The notes below the pieces were generated by a model. It had not been told where the DNA came from, made no database searches, and saw only the letters and a program-made list of their open reading frames with translations. A DNA stretch of 64,000 bases from Cupriavidus taiwanensis (GTDB lineage Bacteria > Pseudomonadota > Gammaproteobacteria > Burkholderiales > Burkholderiaceae): positions 2,755,583-2,819,582 of the forward strand of contig NZ_LT984803.1 of NCBI RefSeq assembly GCF_900250115.1, read 5' to 3'. Positions 47,415-56,816 of this stretch are shown piece by piece (position 1 is the stretch's first letter; the number at the start of each line of letters is the position of its first letter). The position numbers were made by a program, and so were the translations under genes.

Positions 47415-48565
47415 GCCGGGCCGATCCCCTGGAACAGCGCCTGTTCCTGCGCCAGGTCGGACGACGGGCGCACGTTGCGCTTCTGCGCGGCGGCGAAGTC
47501 GAGCATGCGGTTGATGCAGGTCACCGCCCTGGCGCCGATGGCCGGGTCGACGTGGATCTCGTTGCGGCCGGTCTCGAGCACCTCGGCCAGGTTGGTCAGC
47601 GCATTCATCGCCATCCACGGGCAGTGCGCGCAGCTCTTGCAGGTGGCGCTGTTGCCGGCGGTCGGCGCTTCGATGAAGTGCTTGCCGGGCGCGGCCATGC
47701 GCATCTTGTGCAGGATGCCGTTGTCGGTGGCGACGATGAATTCGGTCGCGTCCAGCTTTTGCGCGGCCTCGATCAGCTGCGAGGTGGAACCGACCACGTC
47801 GGCCTGGGCCACCACGTTTTCCGGCGATTCCGGATGCACCAGGATCTTGGCGTTGGGGAATTCACGGCGCAGCAGGTCCAGCTCGACGCCCTTGAACTCG
47901 TCGTGCACCAGGCACGAACCCTGCCACAGCAGCATGTCGGCGCCGGTCTGCTTCTGGATATAGCTGCCCAGGTGCTTGTCCGGTGCCCACAGGATCTTCT
48001 TGCCCTGCGCGTGCAGGTGTTCGACGATCTTCAGGCCGATGCTGGAAGTCACCATCCAGTCCGCGCGCGCCTTCACCGCGGCGCTGGTGTTGGCGTAGAC
48101 CACCACGGTGCGGTCCGGGTGCGCATCGCAGAAGGCAGCGAACTCGTCGGCCGGGCAGCCCAGGTCGAGCGAGCAGGTCGCGTCCAGGTCTGGCATCAGC
48201 ACGGTCTTTTCCGGGCTGAGGATCTTGGCGGTCTCGCCCATGAAGCGCACCCCCGCCACCACCAGCGTCCTGGCTTCATGGTCGCGCCCGAAGCGGGCCA
48301 TTTCAAGGGAGTCGGAGACACAGCCGCCGGTTTCCTCGGCGAGGTCCTGCAGGTCGGCGTCGACGTAGTAGTGCGCCACCAGCACCGCATTGCGCTCCTT
48401 CAGCAAGCGGCGGATACGCGCCTTCAACGACTGCCGCTCATCGGGCGACAGCACCGGCGGCACCTTGGCCCAGGCATGGGCCACGCAACTGGCGCCAGCG
48501 GCGTTTTGAGCACCCGCCAGGTTCGGCTTCTCGAACTCGACGGTCTTGATCGATTGTGGGGTCAT
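47411..48565 (-). CDS. nadA: Quinolinate synthase
   Basis: NadA condenses iminoaspartate with dihydroxyacetone phosphate to quinolinate using an oxygen-sensitive [4Fe-4S] cluster. The 384-residue sequence has [87 protein letters not shown] and [17 protein letters not shown], with the conserved cluster cysteines. It is coupled to nadC by a 4-base overlap. Confidence 0.97.
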   Translation of the reverse strand: MTPQSIKTVEFEKPNLAGAQNAAGASCVAHAWAKVPPVLSPDERQSLKARIRRLLKERNAVLVAHYYVDADLQDLAEETGGCVSDSLEMARFGRDHEARTLVVAGVRFMGETAKILSPEKTVLMPDLDATCSLDLGCPADEFAAFCDAHPDRTVVVYANTSAAVKARADWMVTSSIGLKIVEHLHAQGKKILWAPDKHLGSYIQKQTGADMLLWQGSCLVHDEFKGVELDLLRREFPNAKILVHPESPENVVAQADVVGSTSQLIEAAQKLDATEFIVATDNGILHKMRMAAPGKHFIEAPTAGNSATCKSCAHCPWMAMNALTNLAEVLETGRNEIHVDPAIGARAVTCINRMLDFAAAQKRNVRPSSDLAQEQALFQGIGPA

Positions 48566-48636
48566 CTCCGGGTACTCCTCTAGACCTCCGCCAACAGGGT
48601 GCGGCCGGCCAGAACATGGGGGAGTTTATCTAAAAC

Positions 48637-48662
48637 AAAAGCCCCGCCATGGGCGGGGCTTT
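48637..48662. terminator. Bidirectional terminator between nadA and the desaturase
   Basis: AAAGCCCCGCC pairs with GGCGGGGCTTT around a short loop (48638-48662). It lies just after the desaturase stop on the minus strand. Confidence 0.82.
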
Positions 48663-48691
48663 GTCAAACCATACGGCGCGGCCGAATTGTA

Positions 48692-49882
48692 TCAGGCGTA
48701 GCGGCGCAGGCGCAGCGAGAAATCGTGCAACGCCTGGATACCGCTGGCCTCGGCACGGTGGCACCAGGCCTGCAGCTGCTGCAGCAGCTGCTCGCGCGTC
48801 AGGTTGGAACGGCCCCAGATGGCGGCCAGTTCACGGCGCATTTCGACGAAGGTCTGCAGCGCCTTGTTCTGCTCGACGATGCTCGCCAGCTGCTCGCGCT
48901 GCTGCGCGGCCAGCTTGGTTTCCTCGCGGTGGAACCACTTGCTGGCGGGCTTGAAGCTGCGGTACTCGGCAACGCGGCCTTCCTTGAGCTTTTCCAGTTC
49001 CTGGCGGAACGCGCCCTTGACGGCCTTGGCGTAGCGCGCCATCACGTCATAGCGGTTGGCGATGATGGCTTCGAGCGTGTTGTGGTCGACCGGACGGGCT
49101 TCGACCAGGCGCGCCTTGGGCGGGATCTTCTTGACCTTGGCCAGGCCGACCGCCTGCATCGCGCGGATATAGCCCCAGCCCACGTCGAACTCATACCACT
49201 TGATCGAGAACTTGGCCGAGGTCGGGTAGGTGTGATGGTTGTTGTGCAGCTCTTCGCCGCCGATGATCAGGCCCCACGGCGAGACGTTGGTCGACGCGTC
49301 TTCGCAATCGTAGTTGCGGTAGCCCCACCAGTGGCCCAGGCCATTGATGATGCCGGCGGCATGGATCGGGATCCACAGCATCTGCACCGCCCACACGGTC
49401 ATGCCGATCACGCCGAACAGCGCCAGGTCGATGATCAGCATCAGGCCGACGCCCTGCCAGGTGAAGCGCGAGTACAGGTTGCGCTCGATCCAGTCATTGG
49501 GGCAGCCATGGCTGAACTTGGCGATGGTCTCCTGGTTCTTGGCCTCGGCCCGGTACAGCTCGGCGCCTTCCAGCAGCACCTTGCGGATGCCGCGGGTCTG
49601 CGGGCTGTGGGGATCGTCTTCGGTTTCGCACTTGGCGTGGTGCTTGCGATGGATGGCGGTCCACTCGCGCGTGACCATGCCGGTGGTTAGCCACAGCCAG
49701 AAGCGGAAGAAGTGCTGCGCGATGGGGTGCAGGTCCAGCGACCGGTGCGCCATGCAGCGGTGCAGGAAGATGGTGACGCCGGCGATCGTGATATGCGTCA
49801 TCACCAGCGTGTAGATGACGATCTCCCACCAGGTCCAGTTGGCAAGGCCGTTGGCGGCCCAGTCAAGAATAGTGTCGAACAA
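48692..49882 (-). CDS. Acyl-CoA / fatty acid desaturase
   Basis: A 396-residue membrane di-iron desaturase. The three histidine boxes are HRCMAH, HRKHH and HNNHH, in the order and spacing of delta-9 acyl-CoA desaturases, with hydrophobic segments around 15-40, 60-75 and 155-190. It should introduce a cis double bond into membrane acyl chains under aerobic conditions. The last 130 residues form a charged, probably helical tail (KAVKGAFRQELEKLKEGR, QREQLASIVEQNKALQTF) beyond the catalytic core. The start is TTG at 49882, supported by GGAG upstream. Confidence 0.9.
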   Translation of the reverse strand: MFDTILDWAANGLANWTWWEIVIYTLVMTHITIAGVTIFLHRCMAHRSLDLHPIAQHFFRFWLWLTTGMVTREWTAIHRKHHAKCETEDDPHSPQTRGIRKVLLEGAELYRAEAKNQETIAKFSHGCPNDWIERNLYSRFTWQGVGLMLIIDLALFGVIGMTVWAVQMLWIPIHAAGIINGLGHWWGYRNYDCEDASTNVSPWGLIIGGEELHNNHHTYPTSAKFSIKWYEFDVGWGYIRAMQAVGLAKVKKIPPKARLVEARPVDHNTLEAIIANRYDVMARYAKAVKGAFRQELEKLKEGRVAEYRSFKPASKWFHREETKLAAQQREQLASIVEQNKALQTFVEMRRELAAIWGRSNLTREQLLQQLQAWCHRAEASGIQALHDFSLRLRRYA

Positions 49883-50276
49883 ACTGTTCTCCGTCGGTTA
49901 AACAGGGACTTTCCCGTGCAAGCCGGCTGGGCCGGTACACATAACGCGCAGAAAAAATAGCTGCGAATCTGTTGATTGCGATAGCTGTCTGGCGCTTGCC
50001 ACGGGACCCGAAGTCGCTCCGGGCTCCCCCAGGGCAGGCAAAGTCAGGCGCCGGCCGTGGCTAGCGGCTCATGATGCGAGCCAGGTACGAGCCGCTGCAA
50101 TCTGGCGGCTGTCTGATGTGGGAGCGGGATGTCTCAACCCGCGACAACCCGGCATTCTACCGGATCGCAAGGGGCGCAAGCATACGCTATTTCCCGGATT
50201 TGGACGGGGAGCAACGGTTTTCGTTCCACGGGTGGCGCATCCGTCGCCCGCCCGGCGCAGCATCCTGCCCGGGCGT
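49883..50276. other. 394-bp region upstream of the desaturase
   Basis: No gene was found. It contains an inverted repeat AGCGGCTC (50063-50070) / GAGCCGCT (50089-50096) with an 18-base loop, and an A-run at 49952-49957. No clear sigma-70 promoter was assigned, although the desaturase promoter must lie here. Confidence 0.5.
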
Positions 50277-51674
50277 TCAGGAGGCGTTGGCGGCCTCTGG
50301 CAATGTACTCGCCTTCGAGCCGCCCGGCCCCGCGGGCAGCGTCTCATGCATCACACGCAACTCGCGCTGCGGATAAGGAATGGAAATGCCATGCTCGCGG
50401 AGGGTGCGCCAGATCGCCCGGTTCATCGCCGACTGCACCCCGAGCTTGCCGTTCTGCGGATCGGCCACGAAGACGGCGACTTCATATTCGATGCCGCTGT
50501 CGGCGAACAGCACCAGGAAGGCCGCCGGCTCAGGGTCGGGCAGCACGCGCGGCAGTGCGCACACGCATTCGGTCAGCAGCGCAATCACGGTCTCGGGATC
50601 GGCGCTGTAGTCGGCCTGCACGCGTGTCGCCACGCGCACGTTGGTATTCGAGAACGAATGGTTCTGCACCGACTGCGCCACCAGCTGCTCGTTCGGCACC
50701 AGCGTCTCGCCGTCGCCGTTGCGCACCACGGTGTAGCGGGTGCGGATCTGCGACACGATGCCGGTGTACTTGTCCACCGTGATCTGGTCGCCGAGCTTGA
50801 CCGAGCGGTCCAGCAGGATGATGAAGCCCGAGATGTAATTGCTGGCGATCTTCTGCAGGCCCAGCCCCAGGCCCACGCCCAGCGCGCCGCCGAAGACCGA
50901 CAGCACGGTCAGGTCGATGCCCACCAGCGACAGGCTCAGCAGCAGCGACACCAGCAGCAGCAAGGCCTTGGAGATCCGCGTCAGCACCACCTTCAGGTTG
51001 CCGTCGAGGTTGGCCGAACGCATCAGCCGCTCTTCCAGCCACGAGCCGAACCACAGCGCCACCAGCACCGTCAGCAGGATCCAGACCACCGCCATCAGGG
51101 TCTCGGCCACGCTGATCTTCTGCTTGCCGCCGATGGAGAAGCGCACGCTCTCCATCCAGCCCACCACGTCGCCGAGCACGCCCAGCACGTACAAGGCCAT
51201 GCCGACCCAGACCAGCGTGGTCAGCACCTTCTCGACCAGCAGCAGCATGCCGTGCAGCTGGCCGCTGCCGGACATCACCCGGCGCAGCACGTAGAAGGTG
51301 AAATTCAGCGCGGTGATGCCGAACAGCGGCACCAGCACCAGCCGCAGCACGCTGATCGGGATCAGCGGCGCCAGCGCGAAGCGGGCCACCAGCACCAACG
51401 CCCAGCCGGCCAGCGGGAACATGGCGCGCTCGAGGCTGGCGGCGGCGAAGCGCACCGAGAAGCTCGAGCCTTCATAGCGCGCCTCCAGCCGCCGCACCAC
51501 GAAGCGCGCCAGCGGCCACGCCGCCAGCAGGCACCCGGCCAGCACCAGCAACTGCCAGAAAAAGCCGGGACCGCCCGCATCGCGGATCAGGTCGTCGAGC
51601 ATCTTGCCGAACATCGAATGCGAGGCTTTCAGGTCCTTCAGGCCACCGAGGTCGGACAGGGTTTCACCGTTCAT
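50277..51674 (-). CDS. MscS-family mechanosensitive channel
   Basis: A 465-residue MscS-type protein. Four or five membrane helices (about 38-58, 85-105, 110-130, 150-170, 205-225) precede the pore helix and the MscS core VLSVFGGALGVGLGLGLQKIASNYISGFIILLDRSVKLGDQITVDKYTGIVSQIRTRYTVVRN, in which the Gly/Ala-rich TM3 lines the pore and the beta-domain follows. It likely opens on membrane tension to release solutes. It is larger than MscS, as in the YbdG/YnaI-like groups, so gating may differ. It lies 58 bases after rsmB on the same strand. Confidence 0.92.
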   Translation of the reverse strand: MNGETLSDLGGLKDLKASHSMFGKMLDDLIRDAGGPGFFWQLLVLAGCLLAAWPLARFVVRRLEARYEGSSFSVRFAAASLERAMFPLAGWALVLVARFALAPLIPISVLRLVLVPLFGITALNFTFYVLRRVMSGSGQLHGMLLLVEKVLTTLVWVGMALYVLGVLGDVVGWMESVRFSIGGKQKISVAETLMAVVWILLTVLVALWFGSWLEERLMRSANLDGNLKVVLTRISKALLLLVSLLLSLSLVGIDLTVLSVFGGALGVGLGLGLQKIASNYISGFIILLDRSVKLGDQITVDKYTGIVSQIRTRYTVVRNGDGETLVPNEQLVAQSVQNHSFSNTNVRVATRVQADYSADPETVIALLTECVCALPRVLPDPEPAAFLVLFADSGIEYEVAVFVADPQNGKLGVQSAMNRAIWRTLREHGISIPYPQRELRVMHETLPAGPGGSKASTLPEAANAS

Positions 51675-51732
51675 GGTGCAGATTCAGGGTGGGCCGCCCG
51701 CGCGGGGCGGGCGGCGCGGCTGCGAACCGCGA

Positions 51733-53136
51733 TCAGCTGGTGCGCTCCAGCACGGCGGCAAAGAAGCCATCGGTCTGGTGCAGGTGCGGGTAGAGGGCGA
51801 ACATGCCGTTGTCCGGCAGTCCCGGCACTTCGATCTTCTGGTCGGCCAGCACTTCGGCGGCCGGCACCAGGCGGAAGTTGGGATGCGCGGCGAGGAAATC
51901 TCGCACGATCTGCTCGTTCTCGGCCTCCAGCACGCTGCAGGTCGCGTAGACCACTCGGCCGCCGCCCTTCACCAGACGCGCCGCGGAGTCCAGGATCGCG
52001 CTCTGCTTGGCGGTCAGTTCCAGTACCGACTCCGGCGATTGCCGCCACTTCAGGTCGGGATTGCGGCGCAGCGTGCCCAGGCCGCTGCACGGCGCATCCA
52101 CCAGCACGCGGTCGGCCTTGCCGGCCAGGCGCTTGATCTTGGCGTCGCGCTCGGAGTCGATCAGCACCGGATGGACATTCGACAGGCCGCTGCGCGCCAG
52201 CCGCGGCTTCAGGTTGGCCAGGCGCTTTTCCGATACGTCGAAGGCGTAGAGCCGGCCGGTCGAGCGCATCGCCGCGCCCAGCGCCAGGGTCTTGCCGCCC
52301 GCGCCGGCGCAGAAGTCGACCACCATCTCGCCGCGCCGCGGCGCCACCAGGCTGCACAGCAGCTGGCTGCCTTCGTCCTGCACCTCGACCAGGCCGTTGA
52401 CGAAGATCGGCAGCTGGTTCAGGGCCGGCTTGCCGGTCATGCGGATGCCAGCCGGCGCCATCGGCGTGGGCTCGGCGCCAAGGCCCGCGGCCTGCAGCTC
52501 GGCCAGCGCCGCCTCGCGGCTGGTCTTGCCCAGGTTGACGCGCAGGTCCAGCGGCGCCGGGCGCAGCCAGGCGTCGCCGAGCGCCGCCGCAAAAGCCTCG
52601 CCATGCTGGCGCACCAGTTCGTCGTAGAGCCACTCGGGCAGGTTGGCGCGCACGCGCGGCGCCAGGCTGGAGCGCTCGATGGTGGTCAGGCGGTCCAGCC
52701 ACGCGGCTTCATCGGGATACAGGAACGGCGACAGCGCGTCGCGGCCCAGCGTCGCCGCCAGCCCCAGCAGCGCCAGGCGACGCGAGGCCGCGCCGGTGCC
52801 GCTCTCGGCAAACTGGGCAAACTCGACGCGCCGGCGCAGCACCGCATAGATCGCTTCGGCAATGATGCCGCGCTCGCGGTGGCCGAGCTTGGCATTTTCG
52901 CGGAAGTAGTAGCTGACCACCGCATCGGCGGGACGCGCGAACAGCATGACCTTGCCCAGCAGGCGATCGATATGCTGGATGTGGGTGGCATGCAGCCCGC
53001 CATGCACGCGCGCAGGCGCGCCATTGGCACCGGTGGCATTGGGCGACTTGCGGATCGGGCTGCTCTTGCCCTTGCCGCGCGAGGGGGCGCGGCCCTCGCC
53101 GCGCGGGGAACGGTTTCCTGCCTGGGTACGGCTCAT
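51733..53136 (-). CDS. rsmB: 16S rRNA m5C967 methyltransferase
   Basis: RsmB methylates C967 of 16S rRNA. The 467-residue protein has an N-terminal NusB-like domain (about 60-200), the SAM site VVDFCAGAGGKTLALGAAM, the motif IV cysteine in LVDAPCSGLGTLRRNPDLKWR and the catalytic cysteine in VVYATCSVLEAENEQIV. A basic tail of about 45 residues precedes the NusB domain. Start ATG 53136 overlaps the purN stop (ATGA), so rsmB is translationally coupled to purN. Confidence 0.95.
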   Translation of the reverse strand: MSRTQAGNRSPRGEGRAPSRGKGKSSPIRKSPNATGANGAPARVHGGLHATHIQHIDRLLGKVMLFARPADAVVSYYFRENAKLGHRERGIIAEAIYAVLRRRVEFAQFAESGTGAASRRLALLGLAATLGRDALSPFLYPDEAAWLDRLTTIERSSLAPRVRANLPEWLYDELVRQHGEAFAAALGDAWLRPAPLDLRVNLGKTSREAALAELQAAGLGAEPTPMAPAGIRMTGKPALNQLPIFVNGLVEVQDEGSQLLCSLVAPRRGEMVVDFCAGAGGKTLALGAAMRSTGRLYAFDVSEKRLANLKPRLARSGLSNVHPVLIDSERDAKIKRLAGKADRVLVDAPCSGLGTLRRNPDLKWRQSPESVLELTAKQSAILDSAARLVKGGGRVVYATCSVLEAENEQIVRDFLAAHPNFRLVPAAEVLADQKIEVPGLPDNGMFALYPHLHQTDGFFAAVLERTS

Positions 53137-53801
53137 GCCTGGACTCCTGCCGCCGGGGTCGCGGCGGAGATGGCCATCAGCAATTGCGGTTCGGCCGGGT
53201 TGATAACGTTGACCACGCCGTTGTGCAGCTGCAGCCGGTCCTCGACGAACCACTGCACGGCGCGGGGATAGATCCTGTGCTCGCAGGCGAGCAGGCGCTT
53301 GGCCAGGGTCGCGGGCGTGTCCGCCGGCAGCACGTCGAGCGCGGCCTGGATCACGATCGGGCCATGGTCCAGCTCCGGGGTCACGAAATGCACGGTGGCG
53401 CCATGCAGCTTGACGCCTGCATCCAGCGCCTGCTGGTGGGTGTTCAGGCCCGGGAAGCACGGCAGCAGCGACGGATGGATATTCAGCAGCCGGCCCGCGT
53501 AGCGGTCGACGAAAGCGGGCGTGAGTATGCGCATGAAACCCGCCAGCACCACCAGGTCGGGGGCATGGGCGTCGATGGCCTCGGCCAGCGCCGCGTCGAA
53601 GGCGGCGCGGTCAGGGTACTGGCGATGGTCGACCACGCCGGTTTCAATGCCTTGCTGGCGCGCAAACTCCAAACCCGCGGCGTCCGGCCGGTTCGACAGC
53701 ACCGCCGCCACGCGGGCGGGCCAGCCGCCGTCCGCGCAGGCACGGACGATGGCTTCCATATTGGAGCCCCGCCCGGAAATCAAGATGACAATTTTTTTCA
53801 T
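53133..53801 (-). CDS. purN: Phosphoribosylglycinamide formyltransferase
   Basis: PurN transfers a formyl group from 10-formyltetrahydrofolate to GAR in purine synthesis. The 222-residue enzyme has IVILISGRGSNMEAIV, the catalytic LLNIHPSLLPCFPGLNTHQQALDAGVKLHGATVHFVTPELDHGPIV with its Asn/His/Asp triad, and the usual length plus a short tail. It heads purN-rsmB. Confidence 0.96.
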   Translation of the reverse strand: MKKIVILISGRGSNMEAIVRACADGGWPARVAAVLSNRPDAAGLEFARQQGIETGVVDHRQYPDRAAFDAALAEAIDAHAPDLVVLAGFMRILTPAFVDRYAGRLLNIHPSLLPCFPGLNTHQQALDAGVKLHGATVHFVTPELDHGPIVIQAALDVLPADTPATLAKRLLACEHRIYPRAVQWFVEDRLQLHNGVVNVINPAEPQLLMAISAATPAAGVQA

Positions 53802-54054
53802 CGCGCAATTCTACCAAGGCGAGGCGCTAAACTCCGGTAAAGCCAAACCAGTACGTGCTTAATTCACGAGATCCGGACAGGTGACCCATCGGTGGCCTGT
53901 GGTAGCGACGCCCCATAACCCGATTGATGGATTGTGACGCTTCGCCCCCTCTGATAGAGTGGGTCCTACGTCCACGCGCCATTCCTGTGCAAGACACAGG
54001 TTCTCCGGAGAGGTGACAACAAGGACGAAACGGGTTATTTGAACGGGAATTCGC

Positions 54055-54714
54055 ATGTCGAACGCTGCACCGACGTTGTTGGTGGTCGATGATCATCCTA
54101 TGGCCTTGTCAGGGACCACCGCCTTCCTGGCCGAAGTCATGCCGGATGTGGCAGTGCATGCCGCCGGCAGCGCCCGCGAGGCCCTGGCCAGCCTGCAGCA
54201 GGGCTTGCGCCCCGATATCGTGCTGCTCGATATCTGGCTGAACGACGGTACCGGCTTCGATGCCATGCAGACCTTCAAGACCGTCATCCCGGGCGCGCGC
54301 TTTATCTTCATGTCGGCCGAGGCCACGCCTGAAATCGTCGGCCGCGCCCGCGCGCTGTCGGCATGCGGCTTCGTCGGCAAGCACCTGGATGCCAACGCCT
54401 TCACCGCCGCGGTGCGCAAGGTCCTGGCCGGCGACACCGCTTTCCCCACCGACGAAGCCCTCAACGGCCGCGCGCAATCGTTCGGCCCGGCCCACGGCAT
54501 TCCGGTCACGCCCGCCGAACTGGGCCTGACGCCGCGCCAGGGCTCGGTGCTGGCACTGGTGCTGGAAGGCCTGCCCAACAAGGTGATCGCGCGGCGGCTC
54601 GGTCTGACCGAGAACACCGTCAAGGAACACGTATCGGCCATCCTGCAGCGCCTGGGCGTGCGCACCCGCATGCAGGTGATGTCGCGCATGGAACGGTTCC
54701 GGCTGCGCCAGTAA
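54055..54714 (+). CDS. NarL/FixJ-family response regulator
   Basis: A 219-residue two-component regulator. The receiver domain (about 7-125) has the acidic pair D12-D13 (VVDDHP) and phosphoacceptor D59 (IVLLDIWLNDG); the C-terminal LuxR-type HTH (about 153-215) is LTPRQGSVLALVLEGLPNKVIARRLGLTENTVKEHVSAILQRLGV. The gene converges on a hybrid histidine kinase with 52 bases between stops, an arrangement that suggests a functional pair. Targets are unknown. The 253-bp upstream region (53802-54054) should hold its promoter; none is clear. Confidence 0.92.
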   Translation: MSNAAPTLLVVDDHPMALSGTTAFLAEVMPDVAVHAAGSAREALASLQQGLRPDIVLLDIWLNDGTGFDAMQTFKTVIPGARFIFMSAEATPEIVGRARALSACGFVGKHLDANAFTAAVRKVLAGDTAFPTDEALNGRAQSFGPAHGIPVTPAELGLTPRQGSVLALVLEGLPNKVIARRLGLTENTVKEHVSAILQRLGVRTRMQVMSRMERFRLRQ

Positions 54715-54766
54715 GGCCTGCCATCTACCTCACCGCCCTCGATGTCCGGGGCGCGCGCCGCTTGCC

Positions 54767-56581
54767 CTAGGCTGGCCGCAGCCAGCGCCGCAACAGCATC
54801 CGCAGCGAGGCCGGGTCCACCGGCTTGGGCAGCACGAAATATCCCGCCTCTTCCGCCGCCGCCAGTGCGGCCGACTTCAGGTCACCGGTCAGCAGTGCGC
54901 TGCGCGCCTGCGGCTGCGTGTTCTGCCAGCGCTCGAGCAGGTCCAGGCCGTTCTCGCTGCCGGGCAGGCGCAGGTCACAGAAAATGATGTCGGGGCGCAG
55001 GCCCTGCGCGAACAGCTTGTCGGCCTCGGCGCCGTGCGCGGCGCAGGCCACGCGGATGCCCCAGGCCTCCATCAGCGCGATCCAGGCCTTGCGGATCTGG
55101 CTGTCGTCGTCGACCACCAGCACCGTGCCCTGCAGGCGATCGGGCTTGGCCTCCTCGGCCTGCGCCATGGCGCGCATCTCGCGCACGCTGGCCACGGTCT
55201 CGGCCGGCACCGGCGCCAGCGCGAACCAGAACACCGAGCCCTTGCCCGGCACCGAGCGCACGCCATAGGTGCCGCGCATCAGCCGCACGCATTCCTTGAA
55301 GATCGCCAGCCCCAGGCCCAGGCCCTGCGACGGGTCGCGCTGCGGGTTGTGGACCTGGTAGTAGGGCGAGAAGATGTCCGGCAGATGCTCGGGCGTGACC
55401 CCGGCGCCGGTGTCCCACACCTCCAGCCGCACGTTCTTGCGGCGCTGGCGCGCGGTCACCAGCACGCCGCCGCGCTGGGTATAGCGCAGCGCGTTCTGCA
55501 CCAGGTTGAACAAGGCCCGGCGCAGCAGCACCGGCTCAGCCATGGCGTACAGTTCGTCCGGCACGCGCGGGGTCAGGGTCAGCCCGCTTTCGCGCGCGTC
55601 GGCGGCAAACTGGCTCATCACGTCGCGGATCAGCGCGCCCAGCTCGCACGGCTCCAGCGTCGGCAGGACCTTGCGCCCTTCCAGCTTGGACAGGTCCAGC
55701 AGCGAGCGGAACAACAGGTCGATGGTCTGGGTGCCCGCCGCCACCTGCTCCACCAGCGGATGCAGCGCGCTCGACTGGTTGCGCGCGCGCAGCGCCTCGA
55801 CCAGCATCACCAGCGCATGCACCGGCTGGCGCAGGTCATGGCTGGCCGCGGCGAGGAAGCGCGACTTTTCCTCGCTGGCATGCAGCGCGCGCTCCTTCTC
55901 GTCCTGGAACTGCTTGGCCAGGCGCCGGCTGTCGCCCTCCAGCTGGATCGCCCGCACCAGCGTCACCTGCAGGTTGAAGGCGTGGCGCGACAGCATCAGC
56001 GCGTAGATCACCAGCAGGCCCTGCACATAGACGCCGTGGCCGGGGAAGGCGAATTCCGCCATCAGCAGGTTCGGTACCAGGATCGGCACGCCGGCGTAGA
56101 CCAGGTTCGACGGCACCGGCGCCTGCGATACCGCGCCGCCGGCAAGCACGCCGAGGGTCAGCAGGTACAGCACGCTGGAGAACACCGGCGAAGCTGTATA
56201 CAGATGCAGCAGCGCCGAACTGCCCCAGGTCATGCCGGTCAGGAAGGCGACCGCGCGCATATTGTTCCACCACTTGTGCGTGTGCGCGGAACGGCTCATC
56301 AGGGCGTGGTCGCGCTGGTAGCCTACGTAGAACCACAGACCGCCGGTCGTGAGCAGCAGCATCACCGCGCACCAGCCCAGCAGCACGGCGGCGCCGACGT
56401 CGTTCCAGAAGCTGATGGCGGTCAGCGCGGGCAGCAGCACCGAGGCGACGATGGCGGTCGGCGCATTCTTGTGCACGATCGCCATCAGCTTGGCGCGCGT
56501 CTCGACATCGAGCTGGGTGCTCGGCTGAGGCAGGCCCCTGGGCAGGAGCCGGGAAAAGAACCGATAGGTCAGCGCTTTCAA
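54767..56581 (-). CDS. Hybrid sensor histidine kinase/response regulator
   Basis: A membrane hybrid kinase of about 604 residues. The N-terminal half has six or seven hydrophobic segments forming a membrane sensor (SVLLPALTAISFW, AAVLLGWCAVMLLLTTGGLWF, VLYLLTLGVLAGGAV). HisKA follows with AAASHDLRQPVHALVMLVEALRARN, then HATPase_c with NLVQNALRYT, VWDTGAGV and GLGLGLAIFKEC, then a receiver with LVVDDDSQ and IIFCDLRLPG. No HPt domain is present, so phosphate may pass to the convergent NarL-type regulator or be removed by its own receiver. The start is unclear: TTG 56581 gives the conserved-looking N-terminus, ATG 56692 adds 37 Arg-rich residues, and ATG 56485 is also possible; none has a ribosome-binding site. 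Confidence 0.88.
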   Translation of the reverse strand: MKALTYRFFSRLLPRGLPQPSTQLDVETRAKLMAIVHKNAPTAIVASVLLPALTAISFWNDVGAAVLLGWCAVMLLLTTGGLWFYVGYQRDHALMSRSAHTHKWWNNMRAVAFLTGMTWGSSALLHLYTASPVFSSVLYLLTLGVLAGGAVSQAPVPSNLVYAGVPILVPNLLMAEFAFPGHGVYVQGLLVIYALMLSRHAFNLQVTLVRAIQLEGDSRRLAKQFQDEKERALHASEEKSRFLAAASHDLRQPVHALVMLVEALRARNQSSALHPLVEQVAAGTQTIDLLFRSLLDLSKLEGRKVLPTLEPCELGALIRDVMSQFAADARESGLTLTPRVPDELYAMAEPVLLRRALFNLVQNALRYTQRGGVLVTARQRRKNVRLEVWDTGAGVTPEHLPDIFSPYYQVHNPQRDPSQGLGLGLAIFKECVRLMRGTYGVRSVPGKGSVFWFALAPVPAETVASVREMRAMAQAEEAKPDRLQGTVLVVDDDSQIRKAWIALMEAWGIRVACAAHGAEADKLFAQGLRPDIIFCDLRLPGSENGLDLLERWQNTQPQARSALLTGDLKSAALAAAEEAGYFVLPKPVDPASLRMLLRRWLRPA

Positions 56582-56776
56582 CTGGAAACCAGGAATGGGC
56601 GAAGGTCGGGCATGCCGCGCTGGGGTGCCCGCAGCGATGCGTAGTGAGCCGAAGTGGCGCCTATCATGCCGCCTTTTGCGGCATCGCGCCATGGCGGGAG
56701 GGCCGGTTGCGGCACAAAAGCTGCAGCGCGGGGGGCGGCCGGAGGCGGCGGCAGCGGCAAGCCGACCCATTCGCCT

Positions 56777-56782
56777 TATAAT
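56777..56782 (+). promoter_or_regulatory. -10 element of the ribF promoter
   Basis: A perfect TATAAT, 35 bases before the ribF GTG. The -35 region is GC-rich and poor. An in-frame ATG (56781) falls within this -10, which argues against its use as a start. Confidence 0.6.
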
Positions 56783-56816
56783 GCTCGCTTTACCCGAATC
56801 GTTTCCCGCCGTCCCC

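Noticed and set aside
56781..56816. ATG 56781 as the ribF start
   Set aside because: It overlaps a perfect TATAAT, and the protein aligns naturally from GTG 56817 (MKVFRGLPN).
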